Shown here: positions 36,401-49,060 of the stretch, one piece after another | How the letters are laid out: the number at the start of each line of letters is the position of its first letter | How positions within the stretch are numbered: the stretch's first letter is position 1 | Assembly (NCBI GenBank): GCA_030077755.1 | Contig: JAQJZZ010000012.1 | Location: 1,612,001 to 1,676,000 of the forward strand | Reading direction: 5' to 3' | Length of the DNA stretch: 64,000 bases | Source of the DNA: Filosporella fistucella | Taxonomy: Eukaryota; Ascomycota; Leotiomycetes; Helotiales | Position numbers and translations under genes: made by a program | The notes under the pieces: model-generated | The model's database searches: none | What the model was told of the DNA's origin: nothing | What the model saw: only the letters and a program-made list of their open reading frames with translations

Positions 36401-38133
36401 TACATCTAGTGTTGAATAACCTCGATGTATCTGAAGAAGAATATACAGCCCGAAACTTGCCACGGGAACCAGTGCAGTAGAGGAGAAAGTGAGGACAACA
36501 ATCTTCACCAAAACCTTTCGGAAACTGAACGATGCTTTCAATTCGGTATCTCGTAGGTCGTTGATTTTTCGCTGGACTGTATCCGATAACCCTGTCATCT
36601 TGATGCAACTCATGACAGGTAGCAAAGCAGAAGTAGTTGAGACCCGTAATTGGATATGATCTAACCAGGCTTTTTGTGTGATGCCAGCTTTCGATGCTAC
36701 ACTTATCGCTGCGCCTGTGAAGAGAATTATCAGACCGGTGGGAGCAAAGACTGCAAGATGCAGTTCCGTGGACAACAGCCAGATTGATAAGGCTATTTCA
36801 ATGAGACATGCCCATAACTCATCTGCAAGGCAGAATGTTAGCATGCTTGAGTCAGTCGGGACGACAAAACTTACGAAAAGATCGGAAGCCAACAGTGATT
36901 CTCTCAACATCGGCATTGAATAGTGTAATCGCTGTACCCTCATCCACAGCCATGGTTCTGATCTCAAGGGTTCGGCAGTAGATGATATCAATGAGGCCAG
37001 CTCTCATTTGCGTGACAAGTTTATTGGCCCAGTGCTGAGTAACAGATGTTGCCAGTGCGATACCAAGATATACTATCATATACGCGAATATGAGACCAAC
37101 CCCAAAAGATGAACTGTTGGATGTGTCTGGTTTCTGGATGAACTCAATCACTTGTCGAACTAGAAATGGTTGGGCGAAGTTGAAACCGGTTTGAAACAAA
37201 CGAGGGATAACAGCTTTGATGATGGCTTTCTTGCTGTGTGATAGTGTGAGCAGAAGGAGTGAGTGTGGTGAATTCTTTGATTTCCCTGGTGACAGTCATT
37301 AATATCGATATTTGGCATCAGATAGAAAAGCTTACGTGTATTCCATTTGTTGAAAAGAGGTGACTTATTCTCATCTGCTGATAAATCCAGATCCACCTCC
37401 CACAGTGTTTGCAGGGAGTGGGTGTTGTGGTATCCAAACAATAGGAGGGGATTCATCCACCAGCAAAACCATTGATTGAAAATACCAGCCGTGGATTCTT
37501 GCGGAAGTTTTCGATAGTGAGGAATGAGAATAGATCGTTTCTCCAGTGATTCCATCGTGAAAAGAATACCTTTCACAGCCACAGCAGCTGTCATCATTGA
37601 TGCCATTTCATCATTGGAGACCACACTCCATAGTGTTCGACATCGAGCAACATCAAATATCAAAGTCAGAGATAAGTAAAGCGAAAGTAAAGAGCTTGGC
37701 CGGACACTCCGCAGATGCGCAAAATGAGATAGGATGGCAAGGTTGATGTTCGCAGCTACCACGACGACATACGCAGGTATTGATGCACTCGTCCTTGGGG
37801 TTGATGAGTTTATAGTTGCACCAACTTGGATGGCGTTGATCAGAATCAGAGATGCCCATAATACCTAGAAATCACTCCATTAGCTCTAAATCTGTATTAG
37901 TTTGAGGGACATACTTGTTTCGCCCTGAAATGCCATGACCATGAGACTTTCCGGTCTGCCTTTAAAAGCGGGTTTATGTATATGATATTTGCGATGAGGG
38001 CAAAAGTGATCGCGGGACCGATCGTGAGAATATATTCTTCAAATAACAGGGTAAAATCAAAATCATCATGGCATCCTGTTGCTGGACCGAAACCATCCAC
38101 TGATGAAATGGGGCATTTGTTTGAGGTAGGCAT
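33453..38133 (-). CDS. ABC transporter, ABCC/MRP-type full transporter
   Basis: Five exons (38133-37915, 37864-37336, 37285-36875, 36822-35022, 34974-33453) join in frame to 1,493 residues. The N-terminus (FDFTLLFEEYILTIGPAI) and the hydrophobic helices up to ~250 form the extra TMD0 of the MRP group. TMD1 follows, then NBD1 with GPVGCGKST (~682) and LSGGQQMRISLARA (~772), TMD2, and NBD2 with GRSGSGKSS (~1278), LSHGQKALLSLARA (~1385) and the Walker B VLDEATASVD. The second signature reads LSHGQ rather than LSGGQ, a common MRP-type variation. Length and layout are complete. The start ATG at 38133 leads directly into the conserved N-terminus. It is a membrane exporter of amphipathic compounds or conjugates. 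Its place beside the NRPS and BCAT genes suggests export of, or self-protection against, the cluster's peptide; HC-toxin clusters instead use an MFS pump. Confidence 0.93.
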
Positions 38134-39632
38134 TTTGACGAGAAACAGCTTGCATCGCAAAAGGGAAACTGAAAAAATATCGCGATATCTCAAATCAATA
38201 CTTCAAACTTACTTGAGAAAGCACCATTGAACTGAATACAATAATAGATTGAAATTGCATCGTAACACGATCAGCCAAGGAAAGTTGTCTGTGTAGTCAA
38301 AGTAAAGCCTGCTTACTCCAAATTGTAATGAAACTCTAGTTACTACTGGTACTTAGGTACCTACATGATTTGCTGACAGCAACGGCGGGCTCAGCCACAA
38401 CCACAGCCGCAACTGATTTTAGTAGGTGACACGGAGTGACTGCATGATCCATCGTGCGAGATAAAAGTAGAGGGTACAGATGCAAAGTAATTGGATGATT
38501 CAGAAGTGTTAATAAGCGCGGGTGGAGAAGGAGGTTTGACCATAGATGGTAACAAACGAAATGAGGATCGAGGGATAGAAAGCAATAAGACGCTAAACTT
38601 GATTAGTCAGGGTGCATGGCTTACCTTGTCAGGTGATAGAAAGGGTGGGAACAACAGAAAGCACGTGCACACCCCGTCACATCTTGATATACTCCTTAGA
38701 GAGGTCTATATCTACCTCAAAGCATGGAATACAGCGAGGAATATCGTGGCATGAGTTAATGTCCTCAAATGAAGAGAACTCTGACTGATCAGCACGGTCA
38801 GTTTACACGTGACACGCTCACCTCCAAGCATCAAGTCAATCAAGCTGTTACCTAGTAATGAACATATACCTATTTACTGCAGATTCCACGTTTCCAGTGA
38901 TAGAATGTCAAAAATACATTGCTCTATCACATACAGGGTATCAGAAGCGTACATGAACGATATTCATGGTGATGGCCACGCATTGCCAACTAGAAAAATC
39001 TTTGGGAGGCCCTTTGTGCCATCCGACGTCCTCAAAGTATTCCTGGGACCGGAGTCTGGGCTATCCAGCTCTTTACGGAACCCGCACCGGCACCTTGAGA
39101 AGACAGTCTAGGTCGAACAAGAATTTTCGATGTCCCATGTGACACTATTTCGAAGAGAAGATCGGAATTCAAGAAGAATTCGCCTTCTACTGTGTCAATC
39201 AGATATCCGTAAATTGGTGCAACTTTTTCGAACATTCTCATCAGGTCAGTCTGATGCGACATATTGATTCCAATGCAAATACTACATGGATTTGATTTGG
39301 TGCACACTGAACGTGGAATCAGAAAATGCGGCTGTCAAGTGGATCGGTTCCTATCAGTCGTCGCCCACAGGAACAAATGCTGAGAGACGGACTGATCTCC
39401 TCAACATTTGTGATTGAAAATACTGGATAAGAATGTGGAATATACAGGAGATCAAGCTGGCGAGGTGCGCCGTTCTACATTGTGGAGGACAGACATTTTT
39501 GCTCGAAAAATTACTCACTCCGTCTATAAAGCACTTCAAAAAACAATGAGAAGATGAGAATAGATCAAAATTCATTCATAAAACTAGACTCCTGCTACCA
39601 GGCCATAAACAAAATGCCAAATGCCCCATGCT
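38134..39632. other. Intergenic, ABC transporter promoter / aminotransferase 3' flank
   Basis: No supported gene. Short frames at 38491-38754 and 38809-39111 show no domain. A TACACGTGACACG site lies near 38802. Confidence 0.55.
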
Positions 39633-40953
39633 CTAAAACAAAGTCAATCTACTATAAGGGATAAATGATTGCAAGAACCACGACAAGCTCCATGAAGTGG
39701 TGGAGGAAACCACATCAGGGTGTTGAGATTCAGGGAATCCCTCGATATTCCACAGCCAACCTTCGGTATCTTCTTCAATTCCGTACATTATATCTTCCAG
39801 CATCGTACCGAGCTGAGCTAGATTCCATCGCTCATGATCGGAGCCGAAAGAGAATTGTTCGCCCGTTGATGGACGTTCAACGCTTTTGATCAGAGATACC
39901 CCGCCAGCAGTGCCGCAGGAGATCACCTCGTCCAGATTCCCAACAGAGCTGAACGAAAGCTGAATTTGTCAGTGATTTGACAGAATGACAGATAAATATG
40001 CCGAATATTTTGAATATACACTTACTTTGTCTTTCTCAATGATCCAACCTTCGCGCTCAGCAATCTTGATCAGACTATTTGTTGTAGTACTATCAATCGC
40101 GCTATCAGATGCTGGAACTACAAGGATATGTTTTGAATCTTCTGCTCTATGACCCAGGAAAGCACTGGTGGAGAATTCTTCCACAAAGGATCGAGTGGAG
40201 CTGTCGAGATGCAATACAGCACCGTAACCCATAGCTGCTGCTTTTCCCACATGTCGCCAGACCTGTAAAATATCAGGAAACAAGTTTAGATGATCAGACA
40301 GGCGTACAAACCGGCGCATAGTTTCCGCCAACCTTGAAACTCCCCATACCCTTGGGAGCACTGCGATCAAACTCATCACATACAACCGCAGCAACGGCCG
40401 TTGGTGCACGCTGTGGTTTGGTAGGCTGAACAAACACAGCCAGAATGCTCTCATCACCAAGACCCCAAAGGCCAGTCGAAGCACCAAATAGAACAGGTCG
40501 TATATACATGAACGAACCCGACCCATATGGAGGAACATACTCTGCATTCGCATACACAGCCTGGCGAATACATTCTAGGAATAAATTCTCTGGTGGTGGA
40601 CATAACGCAACAGAAGCGGCGGATCGACGTATACGTGCTGCGTGGAATTGAGGACGGAAAACTACAATACGTCCGTCGACAGTACGGAATGCTTTCATTC
40701 CTTCATAGCACTGCTGTCCATAGTTTAAGGCTGGACTGAGTCCTGAGACTGAGATATCAGTGCCTGGAACAAGTTTTGGGGCTGTCCATTCTCCTGTGGA
40801 GGCATTGAAGCGGGCTTGGACGTGGCCGTTTACTGGGAGATATTGTTTGGATGAGAGATTAGCCCAATCTATGTCTGGTCAGTACAGAATCAATGGAAAT
40901 CTAATGCGCAACAATTCCTTACCCAAATCTTTCTTGGGAGCTGGGGGAGCCAT
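39633..40953 (-). CDS. Branched-chain-type aminotransferase (PLP fold type IV), TOXF-like
   Basis: Four exons (40953-40923, 40874-40312, 40262-40026, 39959-39633) join in frame to 385 residues, normal for a fungal BCAT. Recognisable segments are LNYGQQCYEGMKAFR near the start of the fold, SFMYIRPVLFG, KVGGNYAP carrying the PLP-binding lysine, and VISCGTAGGVSLI (the phosphate-binding turn, usually E-x-x-xxGTAA). The family transfers an amino group between glutamate and a branched or hydrophobic 2-oxo acid. HC-toxin (TOXF) and apicidin clusters contain such an enzyme, thought to aminate the unusual 2-oxo fatty acid precursor. By analogy this copy could make a nonproteinogenic residue for the NRPS, but a housekeeping duplicate cannot be excluded. 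The C-terminal ~30 residues after EGWLWNIE do not look typical, so the true end may differ. No mitochondrial leader is evident, suggesting a cytosolic enzyme. Confidence 0.9.
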
Positions 40954-41616
40954 TGATGCGCTGTAGCTATTATGTATGATGGTGCTGTGAAATTTAAAGT
41001 CTAGTCAAATTATACAGAAGAAATTGTGATTGGAGTAGAAAATTTGAATGTTGGAGATTGGTATGAAATTGATTGATCAGAAATGAAAAAAGATATTAAT
41101 CAACTTGGTTTTATTGATCTCAGGTACTAAGAAATCGAGCGACAACTCGCGATTGAGGCGAAGTTGAAGGATGCCAAGATGTAAGAATAGCACTGTAATA
41201 GCCGTCAGCATATCAGGAAACACATTCGGACAACCTTAGCGAGTATCCTTATGCCACGATGGGATCATCTAACATTTGATCCGAGAATCCTGACATAGCT
41301 GAAATTTAATAGGCGCCTAGGCTATGGGTAGTCAAATTTCATGACATGCAATGCAAACAAGTGACGTAATTTCACGTCAATCTTCTCCTCTCAAGCAATT
41401 CCTTTGTCAGGAAGGCAGCGCAAAGCTTCGAGTGCAGTCTCAATCGTAATTACTTCGTATGCACTGGCATGAAATTATCGATAATAAAAGTAAGGCATGC
41501 AGATAGAAAACAAGGCTTAGGATCTCCTATGGGTTTAGGAAAGTAAGTGATGATTAGGAATTCACGACAGGATATGCTTTGCTCTGATAATATCTCGTCT
41601 GTGGTCATAAAGTCTA

Positions 41617-41740
41617 TCCCTCTGTAGCGAGAAACCCCTCGTGCCGAGAAAAATGCCGAGTACCTTGACTTTAAGCAATTCAAACTCTATATAAACATCG
41701 AAAACTTCTAAAATTTTGCACAAACTATCTGCTGTGATTA
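41617..41740 (+). repeat. Left arm of a diverged long inverted repeat flanking the NLR gene
   Basis: Read on the plus strand from TAGCGAGAAACCC to CTTGACTTTAAG, it aligns without gaps over 63 bases (about 47 identical; most differences are C/T or G/A) to the reverse complement of 49750-49665. Weaker similarity continues inward for about 50 bases. The two arms point toward each other across the HET/NB-ARC/TPR gene. It may be a relic of a transposon end or of a duplicated sequence. Confidence 0.6.
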
Positions 41741-42044
41741 TTTCTAAACACTCCTGACATCACTCCTTCGAAAATTTGTAACGCATTATCATTGTCGCGG
41801 CCGGTTTGTAGAAGCTCTTATTTTATAGCATAATAGGACTCTTCTACCACAGTACCACCATCGAGGTCTTATCGTTGTCGCACCTTCTAGACTACATTTA
41901 CCCGAGTGTGTAAGTCCTTCAAAACTACCAAAAAGTCATTACTAGTCTTGTGACTACTGTAATATACAATTTGATGCATTGTCGCTGAGCGCGCTAGTAC
42001 CTCTCATTAAAGCCTCCAACTAGTTTTAGTTAGTGCGTAGCGAG

Positions 42045-42260
42045 CCCACCAGGAATTAGTGGCGCGGTTTGCGAATAGACAGTAACATAAACTTGGAAGT
42101 GAAGCCACAACAATGACTTCTTGAAATGAAATCCGATATTCGAAAGAAAAAAATATGAATAATCAGTCATGATGGCGATTTCAGTATATCTCGTTATGAA
42201 CGGTAGTTATTGCTGATTTCGATTTTGAGCGCGCCACTAATTCCTGCACCCTTGGTGGGG
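42045..42260. mobile_element. MITE-like element with inverted termini
   Basis: A perfect 17-bp inverted repeat, CAGGAATTAGTGGCGCG at 42050-42066 against 42230-42246, is bounded outside by CCCACC on the left and GGTGGG on the right. The whole is about 216 bp with an AT-rich noncoding interior. No clear target-site duplication is seen, and the left end seems to lack about seven bases present on the right. It is consistent with a short nonautonomous DNA transposon. Confidence 0.6.
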
Positions 42261-42813
42261 GATGAAATTTCGCTTATGTAATCTTTTACTAAATCTGTGG
42301 CTGACGTGATCTGGCTTCTCTTTCAGTATGGTCACGTGACATCATATTTTCTCAGCTCTGGTGCGGCAACCTAGTCCCTTACGGAGCGTTGTAAAGCGCA
42401 ATTATCTTGGGCTCTTCATTCTTCAGGGGAGGTTGGTGGTACCACATAGTCTCAATTTAGAAATTGCGTCAATTGGACCATGCCCTTTCTAAGATAAACA
42501 TGAGAATTTGCGAGAAACAGCTATTCTTAGCGGGGAACTTGTAGTAATCGATATTTAGTACTATACACATTGACACTAATAAATGGGGATTCTTGCTACA
42601 ATGCCTTTGTGATTGGTGACCCTCGATGTTTGTAGTATCATCTCATCATTTAACGAGATGATGTTAAGCAAGAATCTGATAAATTATGACTCAACGAAGG
42701 GGAGGGAGGAGAGCCGGGGGAAAGGGGCCAAATCGATAAAAAATATTCGTGGTCCCAAAAATTAACGACTCTCAACTGATTCAACTCAAATAGATACTAT
42801 CCTAACGAAATGT

Positions 42814-45800
42814 TCATTGGCTGTGGGTTAATTGCTGTACGGCCACGGAAGTTCTTTCCCGATTTAATACCAAAACGTCCACCGAATGCTGGATATCATC
42901 GCGTCTTTCTCTAAGCCTGCCCTCCTCTTTCTGCCACTTACGATTAAGCAGCCGATTCTTAATTTGTTCCGGAACATTGATGGGTTTAGTAATCAGGCAT
43001 GCATAGGTTGATGTGCCCCCCTCACCTGGACTTACATGAACGCTGAGATGGACCAAGGAATCCCTCGTCCTGATAAAATATCTCCCGCCATGCTGCAATA
43101 CCCACTCATTTGGATTGAGGACGGACATAGGGGGAAGCACAGCTGTTCCTAGCATGGTGCTCACATTTCTCCATATTGACGTCGGTCCACTGCAATGTAC
43201 CTGGGATGATACAAGGCACTTAATGGAGACATATGCAAATGTCGCAGAGTCTTTGGAATCTGCAAGAATTTGGGCCCAGTAGCTCTGATTTCTACACGGA
43301 ATCTTAAAGCATTGGTAAACATCATGCTCTCGAGGCCAGGCAATGACTAAATTCCCATCCCGGTCAAGTCCAGTTTCCTTGAGAGTCCGAATTATGCAAC
43401 ATGTGAGGTCGGATATCACTTTTCGATGCTCAGCTCGCAAACTTGGGTACCAATCCGCGAATTTCTGATTTTGAAACTTTTCTAAGATTTCTGTTGCAAC
43501 CAAGTCTTCCCACACGTCCTGATTTACGAGAGCAATTGAAATGGCTCTCTTTGCAAACAGTGGAATTAAATCTGCCACAAGTTGCCGGAGAAGAACCCTT
43601 TTCGCAACACCTGTGCAAAAGCTGACCTGAACTCCCCATCTGCATTCAAGGAATGATATGAGGTAAGTATCATCATAATCAAGGACCATCTGCTTCAATG
43701 TTTTGCCATCATCTTTAGCCCAGGTCTGATTCAGTTGTGCCAAGACGTACTGGCCAGCTTGTACTCCGGTTTGTCGTTCAACAGACCTCCAGTAAGGTCC
43801 AGATGTTCCCAAAGGCTGCATAGTGTGGTAGCAGTTATTCCAACACCTCTCTTCATCAAGAGAGCAAGTCTCGTTTACAGTAACCAGAGTCCCAATGGCT
43901 ATCTTGAGGTAGGGCTTGAATAGCACAGTGAAAGAATCCGTGCCAAAGTCTGTTCTTGCATTTTCTTTGTGATGAAGATCCATTTGCTGATTTAGATTGT
44001 TGATCGGGTCTCTCAAGCTCCAATGGAAGGTGTCAGCATCATCAGCTGCAAAAATAATTCCGCCACCAATAATAATGGCGCACGGGTTTTCTTGATTATC
44101 TTTTCTGTAGACAAACTGACCAGGACCCCATGTATCCAGAAGATCCTCTGGTGAAGCTAACAAATCATACCTTGAATTGTCTCGGTATAATAGCGAGCTA
44201 GGTGTTGGCTGAGAAATTTGATTAAATGTCCAGACAGGGCGCCTTTGTAGCATATCTCCAAAACATGAAAGATACTTGAGACTTGCTATAATCTCAATAT
44301 CGTTTCTTGTGGTTCCCTTTAGAAGCACGCTCCCTTGTGGCGTGTCGAGATAGAATGGATGAATTGCTCCAACATGTGCTTGAGTATAGGAGAGAAGGCC
44401 TAAGCACAAGAACTGTACAGCTACGGCACATAGGTGAAGCGTATTGTTTACAGTGCCGTCAGAATCCATGCTTAATTGACCCGTGTTTAAAAAAAGTGGC
44501 GCAAGAATTGTTTGAGCGATCTTTCGACAATTGGCAATCTCGACTTGTGTAATCTTTTTAAGAATTGAAAGGCTATTGAGCTCTTTTCGAAGCTGTAAAG
44601 GGTGTGTTAGCTCCATTCGGCAAAGTTCTACCTGACCAAGGGTTGGTAGCTCGGTTATAGGATCGATTGCCAATGTCGGAGATAAGGTTGTGAGGTTGAC
44701 TAGTACCGTGAATGAATTACAGGAGAGCCCAGCCTGTTGAATGTGGCTAAAGGCATCGTAAAAGCCTTCAATAGCTCTGGTAATTCGAGATACAACGATC
44801 TGAAATTTGGACTCCTCGTCAACGTGACAGGTGTAACACACATTGGCATGTGTATTTTCTTGACCAAATTCGACATTCCCATTCCAGTTTTTAGGATCCC
44901 GAGACGTTGGCGAGATACCTGCTAGCCCGCAAAGCTCCTGTACTGCTCTTTTGACTTCTTCATTTTTCCTTAAAAGATCTTCAGTCGACATGTCGAGATT
45001 GGAAGGGGAAATATTTGAGTTTTTGATGTTAGCTTGGTGTACACATCGTGGAAGATGAGTCTGCTGTTGGAGATGTGCACGTGCTAGTTGGTTCGGATCA
45101 AAGGGGATCCATGGTGCATAGTCTGCTTCTTCTAGTAAAAGCTCCGCCATCTCAAGACAAGAGTACCCTGCTTCACGTAGATCGTGCAACCATGAATAGT
45201 CATCTTTTGAAACGAAATGAAACCGTGTCTTTAACAGCCTCCGGACAGTCCTCAGGTGCCGACTATTTAGCGCTTCTTGGAGTGTCGTTGGAGGATGAAC
45301 AATGTTTCGAAGTCTTGTTTTGAATTTAGAAAATGGCATCCCTTTGATGAGAAAAGCCATCACTGCAGCAACCATAGCCTCTGAGTCCTCCAGATTCTCC
45401 GAATCATACGACCCCTCCGACTCCTCGTCTGACTCCTCGCCCGACTCCTCGCCCGTCCCCTCCACTTCTGACACGTCTAAATCCTCAGACCTTTCATCCG
45501 GGCTGTTCACACTACCCTTAGTATCACCAGCGCTTCCTGCTAATATTGGCTGTTGAATAGGTGGTTTCAAGAACTGACTAAGTGAGTATAAACGATCTGC
45601 CTCCAACTTTTGGAAATCCCGCATTGCTTGTTCCCTAGGTAGATCTGTAGGTGCCAGTAATCCCGTAATTTGAGTTGTAATACTAATTCTCGACTGTTTG
45701 CTGCGAAGTATACGAACTACTTGGAGTTGATGTCCAGTGGCCCCTAATCTTAGTGCCATGAGAAACTCTTTTATCAGGATATCATGGGCTCTCGCAAATC

Positions 45801-48800
45801 TCGCTTTCCCCAACCTTTTCAAGGCTGTCTCGTACAAAGACTTCATCTCATAGTCCTTTAGCAATTCCGCTACCAACTGTTCAGACGTATTGCTGCGAAA
45901 GGTCTGCAAATCACCAACTGTGGAGTCGCTCAGCGTCAGGGAATCAGTTGAAAATACAGAAGGGACATCTGAAATGTCGGACTCATCCTCCAAATCATCT
46001 CCAGTGTCAGGTTCCAAAATATCTAGCGATTCTTCTTTCCGTCGCTGATCAAGGTCCTGAGTCTTTGAAAGAATGTCCGCTTTAATGGAATCAGATTTGG
46101 CTTCAAGTTCATTTGCTTCGGTTTCTCGTCCCAAGTTTCGATATGTGGTTGCCAGACTTTTCATGCTTGTCAGCGTATCTGGATGCTCCTGCCCTAAGAC
46201 CTTCATTCTCATCGCTAACACTATTACATCTAACCTTTCAGCCACAGCCCATCGCCCTAGATGGCGGTACTCCGATGCAACCTTAGCCATACCAGTCAGC
46301 GTGACTCTGTCAAGTGTTGAGTACATCTCATAACCTTGCAGCGCTCGCCGGTACATTTTCTCGAACTTGCTTAGCTTGCCTTGGGACAGATAGAGGAGCC
46401 CCAGGTTGTTGATGGTATTGAGGGTCGATGTGTGCTCTGGACCGAGCGCCTTCTCATAGCCTTGTAGTGCCCGCTGGTACATCTGCTCGGCCAGATCGAG
46501 CTTCCCCTGTTTACGGAAAAGCTTCCCAATATTATTCACAGTGTCAAGGGCCGATATGTGCTCTGGACCGAGCGCCTTCTCATAGCCTTGTAGTGCCCGC
46601 TGGTACATCTGCTCGGCCAGATCGAGCTTCCCCTGTTTACGGAAAAGCTTCCCAATATTATTCACAGTGTCAAGGGCCGATATGTGATCTAGACCGAGCG
46701 CCTTCTCATAGCCTTGCAGCGCCCGCTGGTACATCTGCTCGGCTAGATAGAACTTGCCTTGGTCAAAGTAGAGGTTCCCCAGGTTGTGGCATTCATCTAA
46801 TAGCTTTTCATCGGCTACTAAGCTGTTTGCAATCATATATGAGCATCTCGCTGCATGCTGGAGAAGTCGACGTTGAGTTAACCATGGCTGAATATCCTTC
46901 TTCCTAGGGACATGTGCTCCCACATACTTCACAGCTAGCCTGGCTAGATCGTAATCCCACTCTTGGTTCAGAGCGTGAATAGTCCAGGAGTGAACACATC
47001 TATGAATGCTATAGCCTTTGGACTCCCTCCATTCTTGTGAAGAAGTAGCTATCTCCACTAGCCCATGATTACTTAAGACCTGCATAGCATTGTGAAAGGT
47101 CACCTCGTCTTGAGTAAGCTCTTGTATCCAGTCTGGGTCCTCAAAATCACTATGTCGGAGAAGCTCAAACCAAAGATCCTGGTTATCAAAATATGCCCAG
47201 AGGCGAAGGAGATTTGCCGATAGGGGGTTCCGTTGTTTTATGTAATCGAATGAGATCTCCCATGTCGAAGAAAGCGATCGATATTCGTATGAGACTAGCC
47301 TAGGACTCCCCTTCTGGAGTTTTGCCCACGACTCCTTATATAGCCGATAATAGTTGGACACACTTATTGATGCTTGCTTAAGATATGCTCCAGCTGTAGC
47401 TAATGCGAGTGGAAGCCCATCTAATTCCTTTACAAGCTTTATAGCATCGGGATCTGGCGTTAAGGTTAGAGAAGTAATATTAAATCAAGAATGTCCTTAC
47501 CTATTACTAGCCCCTTTCGTCTCGACGTAGTCGACAAAATCTCAAGGCAATCACGCACCTCGCCAAGCTTCCGAATCTGGATTTGATGGCCAATTCCGAC
47601 CTCCGATGACCGCGTTGTGATAATGATTGAACCTTGGTATGATTCAGGAAGGAATCTTCCAATATCCATAGCTGTAGGGTCCGTCCCGCTAGAAACCTTT
47701 GGGTTATCATAATTGTCATATATCATTAACCATCGCGAGTTATTAGGCAGACTTAGCCACGATTTAACAGCATTTACTACCTCGTCTAAGTCTTGGTCTG
47801 TCTCTAGTATACTTACCGCGATGGCCGACGGGTGTTCTCTTGATATCTGCTTAGCAATCTTAATAAAGCTCTGCTTTAGAGAATCTTCATCCTGAAGGTT
47901 CAGCCAGAATATTGCCGAGTAATTGTCCTTGTGCCGCTTTGCATATGCAATACTAAGCTGTGTCTTGCCGATTCCGCCTAAACCATGAAGAACAATTGTT
48001 CGACGGGATCCATTGCCGTTGAGTGTCTTGTGTATTTTCGAGAGCTCATCTTCCCTAGCCACAAAGTGTGCGACGTCGGAAATATCAGAAAGGCTTAGGG
48101 TGACTGAGAAATCCTCGTGCTTGTGGCCTGGTCTGGTCAGCAGCTTCCTGTTTCTACCACAAAAGAGAAAGACGTACTTTTAGAAGCCTTTTCAATCTCT
48201 TCTCGAAGTCGTTGCATCGCCCTATCCCTCCCCTCACCGTAGATGAGTGGCATGTAAACGTCGAAAATTCCAAGCAGCGAATATGCCTTGTCTTCTTTAT
48301 AGGTGGTCTCACGACGTTCAGCCCACGACATTCTCTCAGCAACGCTGAAACCTGACAATAGCCTCCCTCGAAGGGCTGTGGCTGGAATACCTGTTATCTC
48401 GCAGACATCCTGTTCCAAGGAGGCCTTATTGCCTAGTAGCTCCCCCTCTCTGGAGAAGAAGTCGACAGCTGCCGGCGCTATAAGCTCCTGTAGAGTCCAG
48501 CCTCGTCTGAACCATTCGCTTTTCCGAAATTCTAGTTCCCAATCCTTGTTAGACCCGTCCACCGAATCTTTTCGAGGTGTCGAAACATCTGACAGATACA
48601 CGTAGCACTTGTTCGCATCTCGGTACCAGCGAAACATCGAGTTGATAGCTTTTGAGAGCTCAGCGCTGCTCGATTTGTCGATGCAGCATGTGTCCACCCA
48701 GAAGTACTCCAAGGCGTCATGCCTAGCCTGTTCTCCGCAAAACTGTATCTTGCCGTAGCCAGCCTTGACTCTATACGTGCCGTCTGTCATATCCTTGAAA

Positions 48801-49060
48801 GTGACCTCCTCCGCTCCCCATCTGTGTGAAAGTATAGCATACACTGGTATGTTGTCTTCCAAGAATTCGGTCAGACTGAGGTTGCCATTACCGTCTAACT
48901 GTAGCAGACGCATTATCCCACTAGTTTCGAGACTCGCAGCTGGAAGGGTTCTCAGTAGCCGATGAGCTGTCGAAGTAGCATAGATGCGGATTGAGGTTGG
49001 AGAAGATGTCGTGTTGGGGCTGGCGGGCTCAGCTGAGAAGCAGCCTTGCGGCAATTCCAT
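42814..49060 (-). CDS. HET-domain / NB-ARC / TPR protein (fungal NLR) with long unknown C-terminal region
   Basis: Three exons (49060-48178, 48127-47501, 47453-42814) join in frame to 2,049 residues. The HET domain spans about 50-290 (YAILSHRWG, YFWVDTCCID, WFRRGWTLQELIAP, AYSLLGIFDVYMPLIYGEG). NB-ARC follows, with P-loop GLGGIGKTQ (~342) and Walker B LMIYDN. A helical region with LDGLPLALATAGAYL and HRCVHSW then leads to TPRs at about 720-955, three of them near-identical 42-residue units (AEQMYQRALQGYEKALG). The remaining ~1,090 residues hold an acidic low-complexity stretch near 1175 and a large unrecognised region (CYTCHVD near 1378; LLASPEDLLDTWGPGQF and AIIIGGGIIFA later). Fungal NLRs act in nonself recognition, and HET domains can trigger cell death. 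An internal start at 48913 (MRLLQLDG) is the more usual HET beginning. It is framed by inverted repeats and separates the aminotransferase from the P450. Confidence 0.9.
46431..46700 (-). repeat. 126-bp tandem repeats coding TPR units
   Basis: Bases 46431-46556 and 46557-46682 are identical in the reading given, and a third, slightly diverged unit starts at 46683. Each encodes one 42-residue TPR of the NLR protein. Identity at silent sites points to recent duplication or gene conversion. Confidence 0.9.

Larger units (their letters stand above)
40954..42813. other. Intergenic between aminotransferase start and NLR gene 3' end
   Basis: No gene supported. It holds the left arm of a diverged inverted repeat (about 41617-41740) and a MITE-like inverted-repeat element (42045-42260). 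A TCACGTGAC palindrome lies near 42332. Confidence 0.55.

Noticed and set aside
46428..46907. Repetitive 159-residue open frame on the plus strand
   Set aside because: It is the antisense shadow of the near-identical TPR units of the NLR gene. The repetition comes from the real minus-strand repeats.
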